38,490 bases of DNA. It comes from Isoptericola halalbus (lineage in GTDB: Bacteria; Actinomycetota; Actinomycetes; Actinomycetales; Cellulomonadaceae). Shown here one piece after another: positions 11,530 to 19,758 of the stretch. The DNA lies in NCBI GenBank assembly GCA_009663185.1, contig VJZX01000020.1, forward strand, positions 1-38,490. The letters are read 5' to 3'. A model generated the notes under the pieces. It did no database searches. It was given only the letters and a program-made list of their open reading frames with translations, and was not told the origin of the DNA. Both the position numbers and the translations under genes were made by a program. The first letter of the stretch is position 1; each line of letters starts with the position of its first letter.

Positions 11530-13225
11530 GGTCGCCCTGGGGCTGAGGTGACCGGCCGGCGAGCGCCCTGCCGGTCACGCGACCGGTGTGGAGACACCCG
11601 CCGAGGAACGTTCCCTCGAGCGCCCGGTGCCCGTGCATCCCGCCGCCACCGAAGCCCGCGGCCTCGCCCACGGCCCACAGGCCCTCGAGCACCGACCCGT
11701 CCGCCCGCAGGGCGCGCCCGTCGGGGTCGCACCAGATCCCGCCGAGGGTCTTGCGCGTCAGGACCGACAGCCGCACGGCGAGCAGGGGGCCGTCCTTGGG
11801 AGTCGTGAGCGGGCGCGGCGGCGCGACGCGCAGCAGCCGGTCGACCCGGAAGTCGCGCGCCGCGCGCGTCGCGACCACCTGCGGGTCCTTGCCGAGCCCC
11901 GAGGCGACCTGCGCGTCGCGCGCCGTGACGACGGCCGCGAGCGCCTCCGGATCGATCGACCCCCGCGACCCGGGCGTCGACGCCGTGAGCGCGTTCATCT
12001 TCTCCGCGAGCCCGGCCGGGGTGTCGGCCCACAGGAACTCGGGGGACTCCTGCGCGAACCGGGCCACGGGTCCCACCGCGCCCGGCAGTACGCGCCTGGC
12101 GAGCAGCCGCACGTCCTTGCCCGTGAGGTCCGGGTTCTGCTCGGAGCCGGACAGGGCGAGCTCGGACTCCATGATCGCCTTGTTGAGCACGAACCAGGAG
12201 TGGTCGTCGCCGCGCCGCGTGACGTGCTGGAGCGCGCCGAGCGCGTCGAAGCCGGGGAACAGCGGCGCGGGCAGGCGGTTGCCGTCGGCGTCGAGCCACA
12301 GCGAGCTGGGACCGGGCAGGATGCGGATGCCGTGATTCGTCCAGACGGGGGAGTGGTTGGCGATGCCCTCCGGGTAGTGCCACATCCGGTCCTCGTGCAC
12401 CAGCACCGCGCCTGCCGCGGCCGCGTGGGAGAGCATGAGCCCGTCGGTCGAGTCGGGCACGCCCGAGAGCATGCGCGGGGGCAGGGTGCCGGCGTCCGGG
12501 TCCCACCGGTCCCGGGCCAGCGCGTGGTTCGCGCCGATGCCACCGGTGGCGACGACGACGGCGTCGGCGGCGATCTCGACCTCGCCGGTGACGACCCGGT
12601 TCGACGGCGCGCCGCGTTCCGCGTCGTCGTCGGCGAGTCGTTCGGCACGCACCCCGGTGACGCGACCATCCGTCGTCGTGAGCCCGACGACGCGGTGCCG
12701 GAACCGGATGTCGAGCAGGCCCGCGGAACGCGCCTCGCGCGCGTCCCGCACGAACGGCGTGAGCACTGCCGGGCCGGTTCCCCAGGTGACGTGGAAGCGG
12801 GGCACGGTGTTGCCGTGCCCGCCCGCCGGGTAGCCACCGCGCTCGGCCCACTGCGGCAGCGGGAACCAGCGCACACCCTTGCCGTACAGCCACGAGCGCA
12901 GGTCGCTCGCGGCGAGCTCGACGAAGCGCTGCGCCCACGCGTACCCGTGCCGGTCGGGCCCCTCGCCGCGGTCCGCGCCGGGGGCGAACCCGGCCGAGCC
13001 GAGCCAGTCGGCCCACGCGAGCTCGGCGGAGTCGCGCACGCCCCAGCGCCGTTGCTCGGGCGAGTCCACGAGGAACAGCCCTCCGAACGACCACCACGCC
13101 TGACCGCCCAGCGAGGCCTCGGGCTCCTGGTCGAGCAGCACCACGCGCTTGCCGGCGACGGTGAGCTCGGTGGCCGTGACGAGGCCGGCGAGCCCCGCAC
13201 CGATGACGACGACGTCAGCGCTCAT
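11519..13225 (-). CDS. FAD-binding dehydrogenase of the fumarate reductase/KstD-like superfamily
   Basis: 568 residues. The N-terminus is a dinucleotide-binding motif for FAD, DVVVIGAGLAGLVTATELT, with VVLLDQEPEASLGGQAWWS after it. A second FAD contact region, DAVVVATGGIGANHALARD, lies mid-protein. The C-terminal FAD motif is LWAVGEAAGFGGGGMHGHRA followed by EGTFLGGCLHTGR. This arrangement is that of the FAD-dependent oxidoreductase 2 family annotated as a predicted FAD-binding dehydrogenase (COG3573-like). The substrate is unknown; steroid dehydrogenation should not be assumed. No signal peptide or haem site is seen. It lies 35 nt downstream of nothing on its strand but is transcribed away from glgX's stop by a short gap, and its 3' end overlaps a convergent gene by 11 bp. 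Confidence 0.85.
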   Translation of the reverse strand: MSADVVVIGAGLAGLVTATELTVAGKRVVLLDQEPEASLGGQAWWSFGGLFLVDSPEQRRWGVRDSAELAWADWLGSAGFAPGADRGEGPDRHGYAWAQRFVELAASDLRSWLYGKGVRWFPLPQWAERGGYPAGGHGNTVPRFHVTWGTGPAVLTPFVRDAREARSAGLLDIRFRHRVVGLTTTDGRVTGVRAERLADDDAERGAPSNRVVTGEVEIAADAVVVATGGIGANHALARDRWDPDAGTLPPRMLSGVPDSTDGLMLSHAAAAGAVLVHEDRMWHYPEGIANHSPVWTNHGIRILPGPSSLWLDADGNRLPAPLFPGFDALGALQHVTRRGDDHSWFVLNKAIMESELALSGSEQNPDLTGKDVRLLARRVLPGAVGPVARFAQESPEFLWADTPAGLAEKMNALTASTPGSRGSIDPEALAAVVTARDAQVASGLGKDPQVVATRAARDFRVDRLLRVAPPRPLTTPKDGPLLAVRLSVLTRKTLGGIWCDPDGRALRADGSVLEGLWAVGEAAGFGGGGMHGHRALEGTFLGGCLHTGRVTGRALAGRSPQPQGDLRP

Positions 13226-13260
13226 GACCGCAGTGTGCCAGAGCGCTGCTGGTCAGGCGC

Positions 13261-15540
13261 TCAGCGCGGGGCCACGAGGACCTCGACGCTCAGCGCCTCG
13301 AGCGTCCACGTGCCGCCGATCGGCTCGTCGTCGGGAGGCTCCGGCGCGTCCCAGGTCGAGCTCCACACCCGTTCCCACGACCAGGCGCCGGAGAGCGGCT
13401 CGGGCGGGCTCACCTCGACGTCGTCGAGCCCGCCGTTGATCACGAGCAGGACGTCGGCCTCGCCCTGGCCCGGTCCGGGCCTCAGCATCTGGATCACGCG
13501 GCGGCCGGCGACGCTCCACGCGTCGTGATCCATGGGCGTGCCGGCGGCGTCGTACCACAGCAGGTCGGTCTGCTCCTCGCCCGGGCGCGGCTTGCCAAGG
13601 AAGAACGACTCGGCGCGCAGCGCGGCGTGGCGGCGCCGCAGGCCGAAGAGGAACCGGGTGGTCTCGAGCAGGTGGCGTGCCGCCTCGTCGAGCTCCCAGT
13701 CGAGCCACGAGATCTCGTTGTCCTGCGCGTAGGCGTTGTTGTTCCCGCCCTGCGTACGCCCGATCTCGTCGCCCGCGGTGAGCATGGGTGTGCCCGCCGC
13801 CAGGACCAGCATCGCGAGCAGGTTGCGCTGCGAGCGCCGCCGCAGCGGCACGACGGCGGACCACGGCTCGGTGCCGACGTCGTCGCCGCTGGGCGCGTGG
13901 CCCTCGACGCCGTGGTTCCACGACAGGTTGTGCCCGTGCCCGTCGCGGTTGTCCTCACCGTTGGCCCAGTTGTGCTTGTGGTCGAACGCGACGAGGTCGG
14001 CGAGCGTGAAGCCGTCGTGCGCCGTCACGAAGTTGATCGACGCCACCGGCCCGCGCATCAGCGGCGGGTCCGAGTGCCCGAACAGGTCGGCCGAGCCCGC
14101 GAGCCGGGTCGCGAGCTCGCGCATGCCGCGCATCTGCTGCCCGTGCGAGCCCTGGCGCGGCGCGTCGAGCCAGAAGCCGCGGACGCTGTCGCGGAACTTG
14201 TCGTTCCACTCGGCGGTCGGCGGCGGGAACTGGCCGGTGCGCCACCCGCGCGGGCCGACGTCCCACGGCTCGACGATGAGCTTGAGCTGCGAAAGCACCG
14301 GGTCGGTCTGCAGGCCCGCGAGGAACGGGTGGTCGGGGTCGAAACCGAAGTGCCCGCGGGCGAGCGTCACCGCGAGGTCGAACCGGAAGCCGTCGACGCC
14401 GACGTACTCGGCCCAGTACCGCAGCGAGTCCAGGGCCATCTGCACCACGCGCACGCGGCGGAAGTCGAGCGAGTTGCCGGTCCCCGTGACGTCGGCGAGC
14501 CGGGCCGGGGAGCTGCCGTCGTGCAGGTAGTACAGCGAGTTGTCGAGGCCACGCCACGACAGGTGCAGGGAGTCCTCGCCGCCCTCGCACGTGTGGTTGT
14601 AGACGACGTCGAGGATGACCTCGATGCCGGCCTCGTGCAGCAGGTGCACCATGCCGCGCACCTCGTCGAGGACGGCCGCCGGCCCGCGTTCGCGGGCGCC
14701 CTTGGTCGCGTATGCCGCGTGCGGCGCGAAGAACCCGAGCGTCTGGTAGCCCCAGTAGTTCGTCAGGCCCTGGGCCACCAGACGCGGCTCGCTCGCCGAC
14801 GCGTGGATCGGCAGCAGCTCGAGCGTCGTGACGCCGAGCTCCTGCAGGTGGGCGATCGTCGCCGGGTGTGCGATGCCCGCGTACGTGCCCCGCAGCTCCT
14901 CGGGGACGTCGGGGCTGCGCTGCGTGAGGCCGCGCACGTGCGCCTCGTAGATGACCGTGTCCGACCACGGCACGCGCGGGCGCGTCAGCGGTGGCACCGG
15001 CGGCGGGTCCGGCATGACGACCGCATGCGGCACGTGCGCGATCGAGTCGGTCTCATCGGGCGGGCCGTAGGGGTCGGCGAGCCACCAGCGGACGTCCGGC
15101 GTGTCGGGGTCGTCGCTGCGTGGGCGGCCCGGCGCCCCGAGCGTCTCCGGCCCGTACGACAGGTCGCCGAGGAGGCCGCGCGCGTACGGGTCCACCAACA
15201 GCTTGGCGGGGTTGTGCCGGTGACCCGCGGCCGGGTCCCACGGCCCGTGCGTGCGGAACCCGTACCGCTGCCCGGGCGCGACGTCGGTCACGTGCGCGTG
15301 CCAGACCCCGTACGTCGGGCCGTCGAGCGGGACGCGGCGCTCGCGGTAGCGGGCCGGGTCGCGCTCGTCGCGCGCCGGGTCCACGACGTCGATCAGGCAC
15401 AGGTCGACGCCCGTCGCGTGCGACGCGACGACCGCGACGTCGATCCCGCCGTCGGGCGTCACGTGCACGCCCAGCGGCGGCACGTGGCTGCGCCGCGCGG
15501 TGGGGCGGGTCAGCGGGGTCACCTTGGGCCTGGCACTCAT
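13261..15540 (-). CDS. glgX: Glycogen debranching enzyme GlgX (isoamylase type)
   Basis: 759 residues, GH13 subfamily 11; it hydrolyses alpha-1,6 branch points in glycogen or limit dextrin. The CBM48 module at the N-terminus (PPLGVHVTPDGGIDVAVVAS) leads to the barrel: VIYEAHVRGLTQRSPDVP, VILDVVYNHTCEGGEDS, VDGFRFDLAVTLARGHFGFD (nucleophile Asp), KLIVEPWDVGPRGW (acid/base Glu) and NFVTAHDGFTLADLVAFDHK (third Asp). Further on, GGNNNAYAQDNEISWLDWEL is typical of GlgX. The start ATG at 15540 has GAGGAC 9 nt upstream. It complements the branching enzyme of the GlgE operon but is a separate unit, divergent from the esterase gene. Confidence 0.95.
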   Translation of the reverse strand: MSARPKVTPLTRPTARRSHVPPLGVHVTPDGGIDVAVVASHATGVDLCLIDVVDPARDERDPARYRERRVPLDGPTYGVWHAHVTDVAPGQRYGFRTHGPWDPAAGHRHNPAKLLVDPYARGLLGDLSYGPETLGAPGRPRSDDPDTPDVRWWLADPYGPPDETDSIAHVPHAVVMPDPPPVPPLTRPRVPWSDTVIYEAHVRGLTQRSPDVPEELRGTYAGIAHPATIAHLQELGVTTLELLPIHASASEPRLVAQGLTNYWGYQTLGFFAPHAAYATKGARERGPAAVLDEVRGMVHLLHEAGIEVILDVVYNHTCEGGEDSLHLSWRGLDNSLYYLHDGSSPARLADVTGTGNSLDFRRVRVVQMALDSLRYWAEYVGVDGFRFDLAVTLARGHFGFDPDHPFLAGLQTDPVLSQLKLIVEPWDVGPRGWRTGQFPPPTAEWNDKFRDSVRGFWLDAPRQGSHGQQMRGMRELATRLAGSADLFGHSDPPLMRGPVASINFVTAHDGFTLADLVAFDHKHNWANGEDNRDGHGHNLSWNHGVEGHAPSGDDVGTEPWSAVVPLRRRSQRNLLAMLVLAAGTPMLTAGDEIGRTQGGNNNAYAQDNEISWLDWELDEAARHLLETTRFLFGLRRRHAALRAESFFLGKPRPGEEQTDLLWYDAAGTPMDHDAWSVAGRRVIQMLRPGPGQGEADVLLVINGGLDDVEVSPPEPLSGAWSWERVWSSTWDAPEPPDDEPIGGTWTLEALSVEVLVAPR

Positions 15541-15609
15541 GGGTACATCGTCCTCGCAGCGTCAAACTCGGTGCGTGCGGCCGCGGGCGGGTGGAGTCGG
15601 CGTACGCCG

Positions 15610-15638
15610 TTGACTTCAGCCGTCCCCGTCGCTAGCAT
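15610..15638 (+). promoter_or_regulatory. Sigma-70-type promoter of the secreted esterase gene
   Basis: TTGACT (15610-15615), a 17-nt spacer and TAGCAT (15633-15638). Transcription would begin near 15645, giving a leader of about 75 nt. This is the best-matched promoter in the window. Confidence 0.65.
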
Positions 15639-15642
15639 TCGG

Positions 15643-15658
15643 ATTGAACCGATTCAAT
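15643..15658. promoter_or_regulatory. LacI-family-type operator overlapping the predicted +1
   Basis: ATTGAACCGATTCAAT is a near-perfect 16-bp palindrome with a central CG, the form of LacI/GalR operators. It starts 4 nt after the -10 hexamer and covers the predicted start site, so a bound repressor should block the promoter. A sugar-responsive regulator encoded elsewhere is inferred; none is in the window. Confidence 0.6.
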
Positions 15659-15719
15659 ACGGTTCGAGGGCTATGTCAAAGATCTCTGCAATGGCGCATC
15701 TGATCGATTGGAGTGCTTC

Positions 15720-17756
15720 GTGACATCGACGTCCAGCACGTTCCGGAAGGCGTATTCCGGCCTGGTTGCCACGGCGGTCCTGCTCCTGGCCACGGTTGTG
15801 GCACCACCTCCCGGGGCTGCCCAGGACGGTCCGACCACCGTCTATCTCGCCGGCGACTCGACGGTCGCCAGCTACGCACCGTCGCAGTATCCGCTCACGG
15901 GGTGGGGGCAGATGCTCGGCGGATACCTGGCCGACGACGTCGTCGTGGACAACCGTGCGCTGGGAGGACGTAGCTCGAAGTCCTTCGTCCTCGAAGGGCA
16001 CCTCGACGCGATCCTGGACGACATCCAGCCGGGGGACTACCTGTTCGTCCAGTTCGGCCACAACGACCGGCAGAACACGGACAACCTGTGCTCGGTGAAC
16101 TCGGTCTACTGCAACCGGCACACCGACCCGTACACGACCTTCAAGGAGTACCTCCTGCGGTACGTCGACGGGGCCCGTGCACATGGTGCGACTCCGGTGC
16201 TCGTGACACCGATGGGGCGGCGCAGCTTCGACGACGACGGCCGGTTCCAGAACGACTTCCACGACTACGCGGCCGCCATGAAGCAGCTGTCGGGTGAGCA
16301 CGACGTTCCCCTGGTGGACCTGAACACGGTCAGCATCGACTTCTACACCCGCATCGGCCCGCCGGCGACGGAAGAGATCTTCCTCTACACCGAGCCGCTC
16401 GAGTACGAGGCCTACCCGCAGGGCCGCGAGGACAACGTGCACTTCCAGGAGTTCGGTGCCGACTGGCTCGCGCGCTTCGTCGCCGAAGGGGTGGCCGAGC
16501 TGGGTCTGCCGCTGTCCGACTCGGTACAGGTGGACACGATCGTCGACAACCTCGCCGAGGACGGCGCCGTGACCGCGTCGAGCTCGTCGGAGGCGGACGG
16601 CTGGTACGGCTGGAACGTCACCGACGGAAACAGGACCTCGTCCGTCCCGCAGGCCCTCGGCTGGAGCAGCGACGACGTCCTCAGCGCGATCGACCAGTCC
16701 GAGTGGGTCCAGGTGGACCTCGGCCACGCTCTGCCGCTGACCCGGGTGGTGCTCACGCCCGCGCAGGCCGGCGAGGGCTTCCCCCGAGACCTCACCGTCG
16801 AGGTCTCGCGCGACGGCAGCGAGTGGGCCGCCGTCGCGCAGCACGCGAGCCCCCAGGTGCCCGACGGGGCGGTCGAGCTCACGTTCGCCCCGACGGACGG
16901 GCGACACGTGCGCATCGCCGGCACCCGCCTGCGGCAAGGCGCCGACCTGCTCTTCCGCATGCGACTGGCGGAGCTGGAGGTGTACTCGGACGTCGTCTCG
17001 CTCACCCTGACAGGTCCACGCGAGCTCGCGGCCGGTGCACGCGGCGCGTACACCGCGGCCCTCCGCATCCCGTCGCCGCTCACCGCGCCGGGGGGAGTGC
17101 GGTTCGCCCTCGAGGTGCCCGACGCGTCGTGGGAGGTGCGCAAGGCTGCCTCCCGGACCGCTGCGTCGACGACCTGGTACGTCACCGCCCCCGCCGACGG
17201 CTGGGACGGCTCCGCCGTGCTGCGTGCCACTGCGGAGTACTCGGCGTCGGGGGAGAAGGTCGTGCTCGCCGACGAGGTCGCCGTGGACTGGGCCGCGCCC
17301 CCGCCGCCTCCGCAGCCCGGACAGCACTGGGTCAGCGACGTGCCCTTCCTCGAAGAGGTCAACGGCTGGGGCCCGGTCGAGCGGGACATGGCCAACGGTG
17401 ACGTCGCACCCGGTGACGGCGGTCCGATCACGATCGACGGCGTCGTGTACGGAAAGGGCCTCGGCGTCCACGCCGAGTCGTCGGTCACGATCGCGCTGGA
17501 CGGCTGCGAGACGTTCACCACGGTGGTCGGCCTGAACGACGGCGCGGGCGACGGCGGGTCCGTGGGCTTCATGGTCGAGGGTGACGGCGCGCCGCTCTGG
17601 GTCCATCCTCTGGTAACCGACTCCGACCCGGGTGTCCCCGCGGAGGTGGACGTCTCCGGGGTCGAGGTGCTCCGGCTCGTCGTGAACGGTCTGGGCCACA
17701 ACGGGCACGACCACGCCAACTGGGCCGCGGCGAGGCTGCACGGCTGCGCCGTGTGA
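15720..17756 (+). CDS. Secreted SGNH-hydrolase esterase (rhamnogalacturonan acetylesterase-like) with F5/8C and NPCBM modules
   Basis: 678 residues. The signal peptide is residues 1 to about 35 (LVATAVLLLATVV, cleavage near PGAAQ). The SGNH domain (about 38-260) has block I YLAGDSTVASY (Ser47), the GGRS glycine (82-85), QFGHNDRQNT (Asn115) and DNVHF (Asp238, His241), so the catalytic set is complete and resembles acetylesterases of pectin side chains. A discoidin-like F5/8 type C domain follows (about 277-425), then a beta-sandwich linker domain, then an NPCBM domain (about 530-678: YGKGLGVHAESSVTIAL). The start is GTG 15720 with GGAG 6 nt upstream; a TTG at 15708 is less likely. The preceding promoter and operator suggest sugar-controlled expression. 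Deacetylation of plant polysaccharide outside the cell is inferred. Confidence 0.87.
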   Translation: MTSTSSTFRKAYSGLVATAVLLLATVVAPPPGAAQDGPTTVYLAGDSTVASYAPSQYPLTGWGQMLGGYLADDVVVDNRALGGRSSKSFVLEGHLDAILDDIQPGDYLFVQFGHNDRQNTDNLCSVNSVYCNRHTDPYTTFKEYLLRYVDGARAHGATPVLVTPMGRRSFDDDGRFQNDFHDYAAAMKQLSGEHDVPLVDLNTVSIDFYTRIGPPATEEIFLYTEPLEYEAYPQGREDNVHFQEFGADWLARFVAEGVAELGLPLSDSVQVDTIVDNLAEDGAVTASSSSEADGWYGWNVTDGNRTSSVPQALGWSSDDVLSAIDQSEWVQVDLGHALPLTRVVLTPAQAGEGFPRDLTVEVSRDGSEWAAVAQHASPQVPDGAVELTFAPTDGRHVRIAGTRLRQGADLLFRMRLAELEVYSDVVSLTLTGPRELAAGARGAYTAALRIPSPLTAPGGVRFALEVPDASWEVRKAASRTAASTTWYVTAPADGWDGSAVLRATAEYSASGEKVVLADEVAVDWAAPPPPPQPGQHWVSDVPFLEEVNGWGPVERDMANGDVAPGDGGPITIDGVVYGKGLGVHAESSVTIALDGCETFTTVVGLNDGAGDGGSVGFMVEGDGAPLWVHPLVTDSDPGVPAEVDVSGVEVLRLVVNGLGHNGHDHANWAAARLHGCAV

Positions 17757-17764
17757 CCGGATCC

Positions 17765-17823
17765 GCACGGCTGCGCCGTGCGGTCGACACGTGCCCTGAC
17801 GCCGGACGCCGGCGTCGGGGCAC
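17765..17823 (+). terminator. Two adjacent hairpins after the esterase gene
   Basis: 17765-17781 forms a 7-bp stem with a 3-nt loop. 17791-17823 forms a 15-bp stem with one mismatch and an ACG loop. There is no T-tract, as is common in high-GC terminators. The first hairpin repeats a 16-bp sequence that also ends the esterase gene, a short direct duplication around the stop codon. Confidence 0.55.
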
Positions 17824-17946
17824 CTGTCTGCGCCGTCGCACGATGCGGACCGATGCCCTGGTCGGCGCCCCGAGCGCAGTACGCTCGTGGCCAGGGCGGC
17901 CGCGGCCGCCCGGACCCCTCGAGCACCTTGAGTCGGAAGGTTCCCC

Positions 17947-18750
17947 GTGCGCATCGTCGTCCCCGTGAAGTACGTGCCGGACATCAACGCGGACCGCCGC
18001 TTCTCCGACTGTCGCGTCGTGCGCGACCCCGCGGAGGGATCGCTCAACGAGCTCGACGAGAACGCGCTCGAGGCGGCGCTGCGGATCATCGAGGCGCTGG
18101 GCGACGACGAGCGGGAGGCGAGCGAGATCGTCGCGCTGACCGTGGCACCGGCCGACGGCGACCTGGCCCTGCGCAAGGCGTTCCAGATGGGCGTGGACCG
18201 GGGCGTGCGCGTGACGGACGACGCGCTGGCCGGCTCGGACTACTTCGGCACGACGGCGGCCATCGCCGCCGCGGTGCGCCGGCTCGAGTCCGAGGGCCCG
18301 GTCGACCTCGTGATCACGGGCATGGCCGCGCTCGACGGGCTCGGCTCCGTCGTGCCCGCGCTGCTCGCGGCCGAGCTCGGCCGCCCGGCGCTGACGCTCG
18401 CGAAGAAGGTCGCGATCGAGTCCGGGGCGCTCACGATCACGCGTGAGACGGACGACGCGACCGAGGAGCTGTCCGCGCCGCTGCCCGCGGTGCTGTCGGT
18501 CGCCGACACTGCGAATACGCCGCGCTTCCCGAACTTCAAGCTGATCATGGCCGCCCGCACCAAGCAGATCGAGGCCTGGTCGCTGGCCGACCTGGGCCTC
18601 GACGCCGCATCCGTCGGGACCGCCGGCGCCCGGACCGAGACGACGAGCGCCGCCCCCCGCCCGCCGCGGCCCGAGGTCGAGCTGGTCCAGGACAAGGGCG
18701 AGGGCGGCACCGCCCTGGCCGAGTTCCTCATCCGCAACGAGCTGGTCTGA
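17947..18750 (+). CDS. etfB: Electron transfer flavoprotein subunit beta
   Basis: 267 residues. EtfB pairs with EtfA to pass electrons from acyl-CoA and other flavin dehydrogenases to the membrane chain; this subunit carries AMP (or FAD in bifurcating forms). The N-terminus MRIVVPVKYVPDINADRRFS and the motif NELDENALEAALRI are typical, as are DLVITGMAALDGLGSVVPAL and the TPRFPNFKLIMAARTKQIE tail. An Ala/Pro-rich linker precedes a conserved C-terminal helix, GEGGTALAEFLIRNELV. The start is GTG 17947 with GGAAGG upstream. It forms an operon with etfA, 11 nt downstream. Confidence 0.95.
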   Translation: MRIVVPVKYVPDINADRRFSDCRVVRDPAEGSLNELDENALEAALRIIEALGDDEREASEIVALTVAPADGDLALRKAFQMGVDRGVRVTDDALAGSDYFGTTAAIAAAVRRLESEGPVDLVITGMAALDGLGSVVPALLAAELGRPALTLAKKVAIESGALTITRETDDATEELSAPLPAVLSVADTANTPRFPNFKLIMAARTKQIEAWSLADLGLDAASVGTAGARTETTSAAPRPPRPEVELVQDKGEGGTALAEFLIRNELV

Positions 18751-18761
18751 GGGAGGCCGTC

Positions 18762-19754
18762 ATGACTTCGCCCCTGCCCACCCGGAACCGTACGGTCCTC
18801 GTCCTGCTCGACCCCGCGACCGAGGTCCGCTCGAGCGCGCTCGAGCTGTTCACGATCGCCCGCACGCTCGGCCGTGTCGAGGCCGTGACCCTCGAGGCGC
18901 CCACGGTCGAGGTGCTCGCCCAGCTCGGCGCGTACGGCGTCGAGACCGTGCACCAGGCCGAGCTGGCGGCGTCGTACCAGCAGGACGAGCGGCACCTGCC
19001 CGCCGTCGTCGGCGCGGCGCTCGCCGCAGCCATGAGGCTCACCGACGCCGACGTCGTGCTCGCCCCGGCGACGTTCTCCGCCAAGGAGGCGACCGCGCTC
19101 GCCGCCCACCGCCTCGGCGCGGGCCTCATCATCGACGCCGCGGGCGTGACCGAGGACTCCGAGGGCCGCATCGTCGGCAGCAAGCGCGTCTTCGCCGGCG
19201 CCTGGGACACGGTGAGCCGGGTCACCACGGACGTGGCCGTGCTGACCGTCCGGGCCAACGCCGTCGTGCCGCAGCCGGCGGACGCCGCGGTGGCGACCGA
19301 GGTCGAGGGCTTCCCGGTCGAGCTCGACGCGCCGCTGCCGACCGTCGTGTCCCGCACGGCCAAGGTGCGCGCGGCCGGGCGGCCGTCGCTCGAGGAGGCG
19401 GCGATCGTCGTCGCCGGTGGGCGTGGCACAGGCGGCGACTTCGGGCCCGTCACCGAGCTCGCGGATGCACTCGGCGCGGCCGTGGGCGCCTCGCGCGACG
19501 CGGTGTTCGAGGGCTGGTTCGACCAGTACATCGGGCAGACGGGCGTGACGATCGCGCCGCGCGTCTACGTCGGTGCGGGCATCTCCGGCGCTCCGCACCA
19601 CCGGGGCGGCATGCAGGCGTCCCAGGTCATCGTCGCGGTCAACAGCGACCCTGAGGCTCCGATCTTCGAGATCTGCGACTTCGCCGTCGTCGGCGACCTG
19701 GCCGACGTGCTGCCGCAGGCCGCCGCGAAGATCCGGGCGCACCGCGGGGTGTAG
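18762..19754 (+). CDS. etfA: Electron transfer flavoprotein subunit alpha
   Basis: 330 residues. An N-terminal Rossmann-like domain (VLVLLDPATEVRSSALELFT) is followed by the FAD-binding C-terminal domain, with VAGGRGTGG, WFDQYIGQTGVTIAPRVYV and VGAGISGAPHHRGGMQAS. It ends in APIFEICDFAVVGDLADVLP, which fits the family. HHRGGM stands where many homologues have QHLAGM, a mild variation. The ATG has GGGAGG just upstream. Its partner dehydrogenase is not encoded here. moeB starts 4 nt after its stop, so the three genes probably share a transcript. Confidence 0.95.
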   Translation: MTSPLPTRNRTVLVLLDPATEVRSSALELFTIARTLGRVEAVTLEAPTVEVLAQLGAYGVETVHQAELAASYQQDERHLPAVVGAALAAAMRLTDADVVLAPATFSAKEATALAAHRLGAGLIIDAAGVTEDSEGRIVGSKRVFAGAWDTVSRVTTDVAVLTVRANAVVPQPADAAVATEVEGFPVELDAPLPTVVSRTAKVRAAGRPSLEEAAIVVAGGRGTGGDFGPVTELADALGAAVGASRDAVFEGWFDQYIGQTGVTIAPRVYVGAGISGAPHHRGGMQASQVIVAVNSDPEAPIFEICDFAVVGDLADVLPQAAAKIRAHRGV

Positions 19755-19758
19755 CCCG

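Noticed and set aside
15654-18176. Long open frame opposite the esterase and etfB
   Set aside because: It spans a promoter, a signal peptide gene and an intergenic hairpin region on the other strand, and has no domain signature.
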